Source: Rebecca billardiae RCC1528 (taxonomy: Eukaryota; Haptophyta). Taken from it: a stretch of 64,000 nt of DNA. The translations under genes were made by a program, and so were the position numbers. Location: positions 1,302,001 through 1,366,000 of the forward strand of contig OZ251242.1 in assembly GCA_965240325.2 (NCBI GenBank). The letters run 5' to 3'. This document shows, one piece after another, positions 1-10,539 of the stretch; positions within the stretch are counted from its first letter, which is position 1, and each line of letters begins with the position of its first letter. The notes below the pieces were generated by a model. The model saw only the letters and a program-made list of their open reading frames with translations, made no database searches and was not told the origin of the DNA.

Positions 1-1607
1 GGTCAAGCGTCTGCAGGGAGCGGCTGTGGCGCACGGCGTCCGCGATGGCAGTGGCGCCAGCGGCGCCGATCTCGTTGGCACTGCGGGAGGCGCGGCGGGA
101 GGGGCGGGCGCGCGGCTGGGGTGTGAGTGGGTGTCGAGCGCGCGCGCGCGATGCGTGCCCGCCCGAGCATGCGCGAGCGCGCCGCACGCGCCGCTGCCAC
201 AGCGCTCCACGGCCGCGCCGCCCGCCCGCCGCCGCGTGCGCGCCCGAGCCCGCCGACGGGCCGCGCGCGCGGCGCACGCTCGGACATCACCGCGCGAGGG
301 CGCGCGGCGCGCGCGCGCGCGGCGCGCCGCGCTCGACGTGCGTCCGCAGCGCATGCCCCGGCTGGCGCCCACCCACCCACCCCCGCCCCTCCGCGCCACC
401 CCCGCCCCCGCACCCGCGCGCGTGCACACGTACTGGAGGTTGAGCTCCTGCAGGGAGCGGCTGTGGCGCACGGCGTCCGCGATGGCAGTGGCGCCAGCGG
501 CGCCGATCTCGTTGCCACTGCGGGAGGCGCGGCGGGAGGGGCGGGCGCGCGGCGCGGGCGTGAGTGGGTGCCGAGCGCGCGCGCGCGCAGCGTGCCCGCC
601 CGAGCACGCGCGAGCGCGCCGCACGCGCCACTGCCACAGCGCCCCGCGGCCGCGCCGCCCGCCCGCCGCCGCGCGCGCGCCCGAGCCCGCCGACGGGCCG
701 CGCGCGCGGCGCACGCTCGGACATCACCGCGCGAGGGCGCGCGGCGCGCGCGCGCGCGGCGCGCCGCGCTCGACGTGCGTCCGCAGGGCATGCCCCAGCT
801 GGCACCCGCTCACCCACCCCCGCCCCTCCGCGCCACCCGCGCGCCCGCCCCCGCGCGCGTGCACACGTACCCGAGGTTGAGCTTCTGCAGGGAGCGGCTG
901 TGGCGCACTGCTTCCGCGATGGCGGTGGCGCCAGCGTCGCCGATCTTGTTCCAACTGTGGAAGGCGCGGCGGGAGGGGCGGGCGCGCGGCGGGGGCGTGA
1001 GTGGGTGTCGAGCGCGCGCGCGCGATGCGTGCCCGCCCGTGCACGCGCGAGCGCGCCGCACGCGCCGCTGCCACAGCGCCCCGCGGCCGCGCCGCCCGCC
1101 CGCCGCCGCGCGCGCGCCCGAGCCCGCCGACGCGGCCGCGCGCGCGGCGCACGCTCGGACATCACCGCGCGAGGGCGCGCGGCGCGCGCGCGCGCGGCGC
1201 GCCGCGCTCGACGTGCGTCCGCAGCGCATGCCCCGGCTGGCGCCCACCCACCCACCCCCGCCCCTCCGCGCCACCCCCGCCCCCGCACCCGCGCGCGTGC
1301 ACACGTACTGGAGGTTGAGCTCCTGCAGGGAGCGGCTGTGGCGCACGGCGTCCGCGATGGCAGTGGCGCCAGCGTCGCCGATCTCGTTGCCACTGCGGGA
1401 GGCGCGGCGGGAGGGGCGGGCGCGCGGCGCGGGCGTGAGTGGGTGCCGAGCGCGCGCGCGCGCAGCGTGCCCGCCCGAGCACGCGCGAGCGCGCCGCACG
1501 CGCCGCTGCCACAGCGCCCCGCGGCCGCGCCGCCCGCCCGCCGCAGCGCGCGCGCCCGAGCCCGCCGCAGCAGCCGCAGCGGCGTCGCCACGCGCGCGCG
1601 CGCACAC
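1..1607 (-). repeat. ~437-bp tandem repeat, each unit holding one LRR exon and one intron
   Basis: The landmark CTGCAGGG recurs at 11, 448, 885 and 1323, so the period is 437-438 bp. Each unit carries an 84-bp LRR exon and a 353-354-bp CG-rich intron. The intron nearest the XKR exon is shorter (1393-1607). Units at 434-870 and 1309-1607 are almost identical even in the intron, while the unit starting at 871 differs in the exon (residues W, K, E and K instead of G, E, D and E). This suggests recent duplication or gene conversion. The array continues beyond the left edge. Confidence 0.85.
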
Positions 1608-3085
1608 CCGAGGTCGAAGACCACCGGGTCTGGGTTGGCCTTGAGCTGCAGCAGGCGCACGACGACGGCCTTGTGCGCTACCCACGCGCAGCCCCACGCC
1701 CACGCGAGTGCCGCCAGCGCAGGCGCGCTCTGCGCCTCGCGCCACGCGGACGGCCAGCGCAGCGCGGCCACCGCCAGCGCGGCCTCCGCGCAGCCGAGCA
1801 GGATGTGGGTGGGCGCCGTGCGCGCGAGCCACCCCGCCGAGCTCAGGTCGACCATGCCGACGGCGGCGTACACGATGCCCGCCTCCCACGCCGCGCTCCG
1901 CCAGGCCGCCAGCTGCCCTCCGCGCTCGAGTGCACCCATGACCTTGAGGTGGCCGCTGTAGCGCACGGAGGCGACCAGCGCGAGCGCCGCCGCAGCGAGC
2001 GCCGCCACCAGCCAGCTGCGGAACGCGCAGGCGAAGAGGCCGTGCGTCAGCGCGCGGCACAGCACGGACGCCACTGTACCCACGCGGCACGCCAGGTCGT
2101 CCAAACCCACCGTCCAGCCGACCACGGGCACGGTCACGCTCCACCAGTGCCCAACACTTGCCACGCTGCTGATGGTGTACACGTACGTGTGGTGGCCAAT
2201 CATCGAGGCAGAGAAGAGCAGCGAGGCGAGCGCCAGCGGCGTGGCGTGCGCGGCGCCGATGCGCAGCATCGCGTACCCCTGCAGGTACGTCTGCGGCGCG
2301 CTCTCCACCGTCGCCTCGAGCGCCTTTGCGTTGCGCAGCTTCCCTTCCGCCTCTCTGCGCATCCCCTCGGAAGCATCGGGGTGCAGCACGGCCACCTCTG
2401 CCGCGGCGCGCGCGACTTGGAGCGTGGGCAGCGCGCCCGCGGCGGTGAAGACGAAGGCGAGGCCCGCCCACAGCCGGTGCGCGCACCGCCACCACTGCGA
2501 CGCGAGCAGCGCGTCTGTGAACAGGTCGAACGCGGACATGGCCGCCGAGAAGAGGCTCTTCGCCGTGGACGCGGCCGCATCCCGGCTCTGCCACGCGCGC
2601 AGCAGCAGCAGCGCGGCGACTGCGAGGATGCCGGACGCGCCCGCCACGAAGGTCCAGCGCCCGGCGCGCTCGCCCGCCGAGCCCGGCGCCATGAGCCACT
2701 GCCAGTCCTGCCGCCCCACGCGCGCGAGGCAGCGCGCATCCTCGGGCACGTCCGCCGTCCCTCGCTGCTCCAGCAGGCTGAGCGAGCCCTTGATGTGGTG
2801 CCGCCAGTGGTACGCTGCGCTGGTGAGGAGGACAGTGCCGCACGCGGCGCCGACGACGAGCAGCCACCGCCCCGCGCCCCAACCCGCGAGCCGCTCGCGC
2901 ACCCCCCGCCGCGCGCCGTCGTCGCCGCCCGCGGCCGCGTCGCTCGGCTCGGCGCCATCTTGGACGAGCGTGGCGCGGACATCGGGCGGTGCCTCGGGCG
3001 CGCCGTCGTCGCCACGCTCCTCCTCGTCACTGGAGCGCACGCCGGCTTGCGTGCCGCAGGGGTTCTTGCCGCAGAAGAGCCACAT
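1..3085 (-). CDS. XK-related (XKR-like) multi-pass membrane protein with C-terminal LRR exons, 3' end off window
   Basis: The first exon (3085 to 1608, 492 codons) encodes an acidic N-terminus and then several hydrophobic segments. The motif ESAPQTYLQGY near residue 258 resembles the signature of the XK/XKR family, whose animal members include phospholipid scramblases. The exon ends at a GTGTGCG donor in phase 2, just after VVFDL. It is followed by 84-nt phase 2-2 exons at 1392-1309, 954-871, 517-434 and 80-1 (the last is cut by the window edge). Each encodes one 28-residue ribonuclease-inhibitor-type LRR (pattern GNEIGDAGATAIADAV, then SLQELNL). Acceptors are CCCGCAG or TCCACAG and donors are GTACGTG. 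ATG 3085 was chosen because MWLFCGK starts the conserved-looking frame; no earlier in-frame ATG is visible. The XKR assignment rests on one motif plus topology. A scramblase activity or ligand-sensing LRR role is inference. Confidence 0.72.
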
Positions 3086-5249
3086 GCTCGGGCGTAAGGG
3101 GGAGCGCGCGTGATAGATGGCGGCGGCGTCTGGCAAATGATGAGCCTGCGATCGGCCACGAGCTCGTTCGAGGCTCGAGCGCGTTCATTGATATGACTTT
3201 GTGAGAAGCCTTGGGCGTCTGGGACGCAACAATGACATCATATTATCATGGCGCCCAAATCGGATGCCAGTTTTCATAAGCAGGTGCGATTCCCCAGTGA
3301 GTATTATTCCGCGGGGGGGGCACGCCCGGATTTAACCGTGCCGCCCCCGCGGCTTTGTGCAACATCAAGGAGAGTCCGGACGCTTCCAGTCCGCCTCCAA
3401 GTGCGGGGACCCCTCGCGACGGCCGCGCCGCCGCACCCGAGCGTGCCGACCCGCGCCTCGTGATAACACGCGCATTTGGCGGGGCGCGGGCGGAGCGCGC
3501 CGCGCGCGGGCGCGTCGGCCCGTACGCTCGGAGCCCCGGGGGAGTCCACTCCGAGCGCGCCGCGCCGCGCCCGTCGCGCCGCGCCACGGCGTGCGCCGTG
3601 CACGCGTTCAGTGCGGCTCGGGTGCCGCGCGCCGCCACGGAGCGGAAAGAGAGCCGGGAGCGGGTGCGCTGGCGCGGGCGGGGTGTGGAGGCACGCTACG
3701 GGAGTCTACCTCTCGTGCCGCGCGCGCGCGCCCGCTCGGCGCCGTCGCTTGGCGCGGCCGTAGGCGTCCAAGCGTCGATGGTTGGCCTCGCTGTCGAGGA
3801 CCGCGCTAAGGGGGCCGCCTGGGGGCCGTAACGCTTGACGAGACCGAGCACGCTGCTGACGAGACCGAATACGCACCGGCACCGGCCCATGGAAGCCCGC
3901 CGCGCGCTGTGGCCGCGCGCCGCGCGCACATCAGGCGGGGCGCGCGCGGAGTCCGCCGCGCGTGGGGGCCTCAGCCAGTACGCTCAGGCCCCCGGGGGAA
4001 GCACATGCGACCTCGCCGCGCCGCGCCCGTCGCGCCGCGCCACGGCGTGAGCAGTGCGTCCCGGTTCGACCAGGGTCGCGGCGCGCGCCGCTGCGCGCTA
4101 CCACTGGGGCGGATGGTGCGCGCCGCGCGCGCGGGGGCGGCTTGTGGAGGCGGGCGGTGACGGCCCGGCTCGTCTGCCGCGCGCGCGCCGCCCTGCGTTG
4201 CGTCCCGAACTCTCCGTGCTCGCAGGGTGCGGATGCTGCACGAGAGCCAGTGCTGTGACTCTCCGTGACGGGCTGGGCTGGGCTGCTAGGCGGCTGCGGG
4301 CCTCCCGTGTGGGTTGGATGGATGCCCGCTGCGACGCTGGCCGCACGATTGCGTCCTTCCGCTTTGCCTTGCCCTTGGCAGCTGCGCCACCGTTGTGCGG
4401 CATGTGCTGCCAGGTGAGCGAGGCTCGCTCCTCGGGCGGCTGGATGACCACAATCGCGGATGGCTTGGTGCGGACGGGGTGGTCTTGGTCCCCTGTCTCA
4501 TCGCCAGCACGTTGCGGCTGCAGCAGCCGCAGGCGTGTCTGCTTGATGGGCTCCGGCCGGCAGCCCAGACTCCATTTTACCTCTCACATCAGTGGGCCTT
4601 GGGGCAGTGAGCTGGTGTCAGGTGTGACGCCGGGCATCAAGCCTGAAATCGGCAGGGAGGCGGAGGGAGCGCACCACGTTAATTCACGTGCGACTCGTGC
4701 GACAGGTGCCTGGTGACGTCTCGCCGTATGGCCACTTGTGGGCCAACCGGCCAGTGCACGGCGCGGTTGGCTCGCTCGCACTGCGTCTGCGGCGCCTGGC
4801 CGGCACCAGGGTGCGTTCGTAAGATTCCTATAGTTTACCGCGGATCGTGTCAGACGTCACAGCCCATTGATGCGCGTCAGTCCGAGGTTAGCCAGCACGA
4901 GCACAGCCAGGGGGAAGCTATGCCGGAACCAAGTCGTGCTGCACAGGTGGCGCCACACCGCACGCGAGGACTCGCCGGCTGCGGGCTGGTCACTCCGTCA
5001 CTCGCATGGGCCACACCTCCGACCTCGACTGTCTCCTATACCTATGCTGGAACCAGAGATCGTCGTCTAGAAGGTGAGGCGGAACCTTGCGGGATGGTCA
5101 CGGCGCTGGATGGACAGAGGGAGCGCTGCTGAGTGCTGGCGAGGACATCGTTTGCGCAGCACGGCCGGACGGCCGCGGACCATTTCTTCTTTACGGTTAT
5201 GAGTACCAGGCGATCGAAATATGCAGCTTGACTGTTCGCGTTGACAGGT
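3086..5249. other. Intergenic, no gene recognised; one duplicated GC-rich block
   Basis: No reading frame here has family motifs or a convincing splice pattern. A GC-rich block at about 3475-3660 is repeated in diverged form at about 3935-4150. Both copies share a stretch with CGCGCCGCGCCCGTCGCG and a CGCCACGGCGTG end. Nothing else distinctive was seen between 4260 and 5249. Confidence 0.5.
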
Positions 5250-5850
5250 ACAGGTGGATACGGGTGATCTGGACAGTGGCCGACCCAACTCACGCGGAGG
5301 CCTCCCTGGGAGCATTGGGGTCGAAGGGGCGCCAGGGACGGACTTCAGGGGGTCCCTGGAGTTCCGCCGCAGCGCGCTTTCTGCGCTGCGGGCCCGTCTC
5401 CGCGCGTGGCGGCCGCAATGGCACTGTCCAATTAGCCCCTGGCACTGGCTGAGGCATGGGAATCGAGCTCAGAGACGCGCGCGCGGAGGAAAAGCGTGTG
5501 CAGCGGCTCGGACGGTTGCTCTGGGACCTACCCACGCCAGCGCAACCGCGCCTTGCCTCGGAGTCCGCCCTTTCTGAGTCCGCGCACGCGCCTTGCGGCT
5601 AGTGAAACGCTGGCGTTCGCCCTTGTGCGTGGGACTCACGAAACAAGGCGAAGGCGGCGAGAAGCGCGACGACCTGGCGCGTGCGCAGACGACGTCTCAC
5701 GACCAGGTGAGTTCAGCGAACATCGTGCGCCGTCGTGGCGACCCGCCAGTGGGCGCTCGTGCTCGTTCGCCCACGAGCCCTCGCCACGAGGCCCGCCGCC
5801 CGCTGAGTGTCCAGATAGCCCCTGTGTCCAGTTAGCCCGTATCCACCTGT
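5250..5850. mobile_element. Candidate MITE-like element, ~600 bp with short inverted ends
   Basis: ACAGGTGGATACGGG at 5250-5264 is exactly inverted at 5836-5850. The similarity continues imperfectly inward for about a dozen bases (CTGGACAG against CTGGACAC). A related GTCCAATTAGCCCCTGG stretch lies inside at about 5425. There is no ORF of note and no clear target-site duplication, so this is only a candidate for a non-autonomous foldback or MITE element. Confidence 0.35.
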
Positions 5851-6402
5851 AATATTAATGGCATCCGGCAGTTTTTAACGGTCTGACGATCCGCTCTATG
5901 AGAGGCAGTACAATGTTGAGGGCGACCGCCCGTACTCGGCGTCCGGTGTGCGCCCTCGGCGAACACGCGCGCGGGCGCGGGCGGCGCGCACGCGCCACCG
6001 CCGCCGCCGCCGCCACCCGCCGCGGAGGCGGCGAGGCGCGGCGCAGCGATCGGCTCGGCAGGCAGCCGCGTCGCGCCGGGCGCGCAGCCCCAGCAGCAGC
6101 CCGGCCGTGTCGCGCCACGCGCGCATCGCCGCGGTGAGCCCTCGTCTGCAAGCGGGCTGCGCGCGTGTGGCGCGCGCGGGCGCACGGGACGGGGCGGGCG
6201 GGACGAGGCGGGCGGCGTGTCGGGCGGTTGTGGCCAATACATACCCCCATATTGCGGTGCGATGTACGCTAGTTTGTGCGCGCAGTGAGCAGCAGCCGCA
6301 GGGCGTTACCGTCTCGCGGGCGGCGGCGACCCTCGTGGCGAGGCGGCTCGTAGGCCGACGAGCATGAGCGCCCGATGGTGGGTCGCCACGGCTGTGGCGC
6401 AC
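5720..6402. repeat. Imperfect ~88-bp inverted repeat with ~500-bp loop
   Basis: The stretch 5720-5807 is found in inverted and diverged form at about 6313-6402. Matching blocks include GGCGACCCGCCAGTGGGCGCT and its counterpart around AGCGCCCGATGGTGGGTCGCC, and the shared CCTCGCCACGAGG core. The loop is a CG-rich stretch without a supported gene. The right end of the preceding element overlaps this repeat. Confidence 0.5.
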
Positions 6403-6471
6403 GACGCTATGGTATGTACTGCAATACTAACTCCGAGGCGCCTCGCCCGGCCGCGGGACGTCGTCCGCACG

Positions 6472-6729
6472 TGCTGGCCAGGTCGCGCGCGCTTCTCGTG
6501 CAGCGTCTTCGACCGCGCGTTGTTTTGAACATCGGGAGTGCTGACGATGCCGCGCACAATATCGTAGTAGTCGCATCGTCAACAAGGTCGCCGCTGCGAA
6601 CACTGCGCGCCAGCGACGATACCCAGCCGTTGCTGGCCAGGTCGCGCGCGCTTCTCGTGCAGCGTCTTCGACCGCGCGTTCGCCGCGATTCCCGTTCGCC
6701 GCTGCAAACACTGCGCGCCAGCGACGATA
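6472..6729. repeat. Local direct duplications (50 bp and 30 bp)
   Basis: A 50-bp segment at 6472-6521 (starts GCTGGCCAGGTCGCGCGC) recurs unchanged at 6632-6681. A 30-bp segment at 6592-6621 recurs with one change at 6700-6729. The two are interleaved, as expected from stepwise tandem duplication. No coding signal is evident. Confidence 0.75.
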
Positions 6730-7430
6730 TAGCGCGCGTCGCGTGTTATTATCGTCAAGCCGCGGCGCAGCAGCAACGACTATACTGCTGCTCATGCCTG
6801 CTCGCTCGAACCGACTCCCAGGTCACCGCGGAGCCCGTGACGATTGGGATTTTATTAATAATGGGCCTTAGCCCCTCTTCTGCAGCTGCGAGCCGCTTGG
6901 CCGGCGCGCGGCGACGCGTACTACGACCTCATCCTCATCCAGGCGCCCACGCGGGCGCACGGGGGCGACAGCCGCGGCTGCCGCTTGCCGGAGCTGCTCG
7001 CCGCTAGGTCGGCGGGCGGCGACATCGACTACGACCTCACCCTCATCCAAGTGCTCCGGAAGGCGCTCGGCCGCGGCGGCATCTGCCGTCGCCGCCGCGT
7101 GCCCCAGGCCGAGGCGGTGCTCCATCCCGGCCCCGCTCCCGTAGGGGGGCAGGGCTGCGGGTGGCGCACTGTCTGACCTGGACGGAAGGCGCGGACGCAT
7201 TCTATGTGTCTGTTGCATTCTGAGCCTGACGCTTGTCCGATGCTGCCACGTCGTTAAATATATATATATATATTGTAAGACGCGATCGACCGTATAGTTA
7301 TTACGACGCGCGTGCGCCGCGCGGGACTTAGTAGCTACGAACTACACTCGGCACGGGTACGACGGGTACCAGGGCAGCCGCGGCCGTGCCGCGCCTGAGA
7401 CACGTGTATTTGCCACCCCCCCTGGGGGAG
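6730..7430. other. Intergenic; short (TA)n tract
   Basis: No gene is recognised. An alternating TA tract lies at about 7258-7273 in an otherwise mixed-composition stretch. Upstream, the dup-like phrase CGACCTCATCCTCATCCAGG / CGACCTCACCCTCATCCAAG (about 6927 and 7029) is a diverged local repeat. Confidence 0.4.
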
Positions 7431-7574
7431 CCAATGACGGGGCAGCCAGGGGCCCGGGCCCCAGCCGGGAGCCAATGAGAGGGCAGCCCCCAGGGGCCGA
7501 GAGCCAATGAGAGGCGAGGGTGGCAAACGCCCTCTGCGGCCGTCGCGCGCAGCTGGCGCAATTGTCTATAAGTA
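7431..7574 (+). promoter_or_regulatory. Three CCAATGA boxes and a TATAAGT, promoter-like but orphan
   Basis: CCAATGA occurs at 7431, 7472 and 7504 on the plus strand, within 80 bases and embedded in a loose repeat (GGGAGCCAATGA). A TATAAGTA lies at 7567. The arrangement resembles a CCAAT/NF-Y type promoter. No recognisable gene follows, because the palindromic repeat array starts immediately downstream. It may be chance or a remnant. Confidence 0.25.
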
Positions 7575-7579
7575 CGCGG

Positions 7580-8120
7580 CAGCACTAGCCCCCCGCCCAT
7601 CCGGCCGCCACCGGACAGTCCGGGGCCCGGCGGCCGCGGCGCCGGCGTTGAGGGGGCGGGGGCGCGGGGCCGAGACGGCCGCGCGAGACGCGAGACGCGA
7701 GACGGCCGCCCGAGTCCGGGGCGCGAGTCCGGTCGGGGGCGCACGATGGCGGCGCGCCGCCATCGTGGCGCCAGCCTGCGCCCGCGGCCACCGCCGTCCA
7801 CCGTCGCACCCGCCCGTCCAGCTGCCGCCGGACAGTCCGGGGCCCGGCAGCCGCGGCGCCGGCGCCGAGGGGCCGGGGGCGGCGGGGCCGAGACGGCCGC
7901 GCGAGACGCGAGACGCGAGACGGCCGCCCGAGTCCGGGGCGCGAGTCCGGGCGGGGGCGCACGATGGCGGCGCGCCGCAATCGTGGCGCCAGCCTGCGCC
8001 CGCCGCCAACGCCACCCGCCACCCGCCGCCGCACCCGCCCGTCCGGCTGCCGCCGGACAGTCCGGGGCCCGACGGCCGCGGCGCCGGCGCCGAGGGGGCG
8101 GGCCGGTGGCGCGGCCGAGT
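7580..8120. repeat. Array of ~218-bp units with a 26-bp palindrome
   Basis: About two and a half units are present. Each carries a GAGACGGCCGCGCGAGACGC block, a palindrome and a GACAGTCCGGGGCCCG block. The palindrome at 7742-7767 is perfect (half-site CACGATGGCGGCG); the next at 7960-7985 has one mismatch. The same family reappears in the same orientation at 9845-10245. Long open frames through this array are compositional. Confidence 0.8.
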
Positions 8121-8122
8121 TA

Positions 8123-9842
8123 GGGGGGCCAAACCGCTCATTTAAAAAAGAAAATCAAAGCCGCGGCGCATTTTCGCTCCTCCCTCGGCCTTTTAGGGTG
8201 GCGCGGAGCCTTTTTCTCGGACCCCGCTCGAAAATCGAGCTCCGACGCGTTCGGGCGCTCAGAGCTCGGTTCCGCTCCAGCACGAGCGGCCGGAGGCAGT
8301 GGACCGCCGCGCGCTCGCGTCCCATGATACGCCGAGATGGTCTCGGGAGCGCGCGCGCGTGACGCTGGTGGGCGCTTCTGACCCTTGTCTTTGCGCCACC
8401 AGCGGCTCACCACCCGGTTCTTGGCCACCTCGCGCCGTGCGCGGCGCGCGTCGGCCGGCTTGAATTGCTGCGCTGCGTACGCCCGTCACGCTACCCCTCC
8501 TTGTGGCTCAAGATCAACTCGCCCCGGCGAGATCGATGCTCGCCCCAGGTGTTCATGTGTATCCGTGGATGCCCAGCTCGCCTAACCTGCCCTGCTGCGC
8601 CGGAATCGCCGTCAGCAGACCGGCGCGAGCTCGCGCGCAACACCTCCGCGGAGCCCGCAACTGTCATGTTCCGCTCGTAGGGCCCGTGTTTGCACCTGCC
8701 GTGGCACTTGCGATGGTCAGCACGTTGGGTATGGGTCACGCGTGCCCCCAGATGGCGTCGGGGCGCCTCCCATTCGCCTCTCAGGACGTCGCGGACGTGC
8801 TCGCAGGCAGCGGATGGCTCATTCGACAGGTCCGACGTGCACTCGACCGTGCCTACAAGCGCGCCCCTGTGACGCGCATGCCTGCAGAAGCAGACGCAGA
8901 TGGGCCTCAATGCACCGTGGTGCGCCCAAGACCGGCGGGAGCGTCAGAGACCGTCTCAATCTTGACACCTTGCACACGCCGGCGCTTGCCATTGGGCTCC
9001 GCGCAGCCAGTCAGGAGCGCCGAACAGCGCCGGATCAGCCTCTGTAGGCCGAATATCCGCCCCAACGCCCAGAAATAGCGCGGAACAGGGTAGGGCGTAC
9101 ATATATGGACCGATCCTATGCAGCCTGGTTTGGTGCAGAGACGCCAGCCACCACCTGGAGCAGGCGTTTGCTGCCGAATCGCATGCTCGGCACTGTGCCG
9201 CACTGCGACGACGACAGATTTGACCTGCCTCGTAGGTCTCGGCCATGGAGCGGTGACGGTTGGCTCGAGTGACGTTAAACCTTGATTATGACCGAGAGTA
9301 CTCCCGGGCTGAGGACATGGGGCCGGTGCTTTGGGTCTACTATGTCTGCAATACGCCGTACGCATGGCCGTATACACTATACACAGTCTGAAAACGTATC
9401 TCGCGGCTCGAGATCAGACGAGACTGTATTCATCAGCATGGCGTCTATATACACGGTGGGTATGTAACGACCAGTGGCTTCCGGGAAACTACGTGTTTGA
9501 CAGCCTGCCAGTACACAGCCTATATCGCATGTTGGGACCTGCTGCTGCTGGGGACCCAGAACGATCTCGCCGAGATGCTCTATCAAAGTGAAGTCGACAT
9601 GGTCTATATGTCACAAATAAGACAGCCGTTACATGCCATTTCCAATAAGTTCAGGCTCATTCTAATAACTAAATATGCTAGCCGTTACGCCCTATATTCA
9701 GGGTATGTGAACCTGATTTTTTTACTTGGCTGGCCCAGACCCCTCCAGAGGGCATATGATCCAGCCCCAATTCAGCGCTAAACACTCGCTAGGACCAGCG
9801 CTCGTAGCCGTCAGTCACGTCACAGTGCCACTTTGGCCCCCC
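8123..9842. mobile_element. Candidate 1.72-kb TA-flanked insertion with 11-bp terminal inverted repeats
   Basis: The segment begins GGGGGGCCAAA (8123-8133) and ends with its exact inverse TTTGGCCCCCC (9832-9842). It is flanked on both sides by TA (8121-8122 and 9843-9844). It sits exactly between two arrays of the same palindromic repeat family in the same orientation, as if it split one array. TA duplication with short inverted ends is typical of Tc1/mariner-type or PIF/Harbinger-like DNA transposons. No transposase-like ORF is visible, so it would be non-autonomous. The composition inside is less GC-extreme, notably at 9280-9790. Confidence 0.5.
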
Positions 9843-9844
9843 TA

Positions 9845-10245
9845 GCCGAGTCCGAGACGGCCGCGCGAGACGCGAGACGCGAGACGGCCGCCCGAGTCCG
9901 GGGCGCGAGTCCGGGCGGGGGCGCACGATGGCGGCGCGCCGCCATCGTGGCGCCAGCCTGCGCCCACCGCCACCGCCGCCCGCCGCCGCACCCGCCGGTC
10001 CGACTGCCGCCGGACAGTCCGGGGCCCGGCAGCCGCGGCGCTGGCGCCAGAGGGCGGGCGGGGGCGGCGGGGCCGAGACGGCCGCGCGAGACGCGAGTCA
10101 GCGACGGACGGCCGCCCGAGCCCGGGCGGGGGCGCACGATGGCGGCACGCCGCCATCGTGGCGCCAGCCCGCGCCCACCGCCACCGCCGCCCGCCACCCG
10201 CCGCCGCACTCGCCCGTCCGGCTGCCGGGTTTGACGGACCGAACC
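9845..10245. repeat. Second part of the palindromic repeat array
   Basis: Two units of the family at 7580-8120. Palindromes lie at 9924-9949 (perfect) and 10135-10160 (one central mismatch), 211 bp apart. It is in direct orientation relative to the left array. Confidence 0.8.
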
Positions 10246-10539
10246 AGTCGCGCTCGCTCGCGTCCTGGCAAGCAGCCGAGTCCGGGCGACCGCGACCGCG
10301 CACGATGGCGCGCGTGGCCCGACGCCTGGCGCCACACAAAGGACTCACAGGTCCGCGCCGGCGGGGCTCGCGACCGCGCGGGCACGCGCCGGCCGCCCGG
10401 CCGCGCGCATGGCTCCGCAGCGGGCCTACGGAGACGGTGAAGCCGGGCGCGATGGCGCACGGGAGGCGACGCGGCGAACGGGGCTGCACGCATGCGGCGC
10501 CGCGACGGCAGGCCGCGGCCGCGGGCCGCGCGCACGGCG
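10246..10539. other. Short unique GC-rich spacer, no gene
   Basis: GC-rich sequence between the palindromic array and the satellite. No feature is supported. Confidence 0.4.

Noticed and set aside
287-3136. 949-aa ORF without introns in the XKR/LRR gene
   Set aside because: The region past 1608 reads Arg/Ala-rich intron sequence. Splice sites and phase place the LRR exons in another arrangement.
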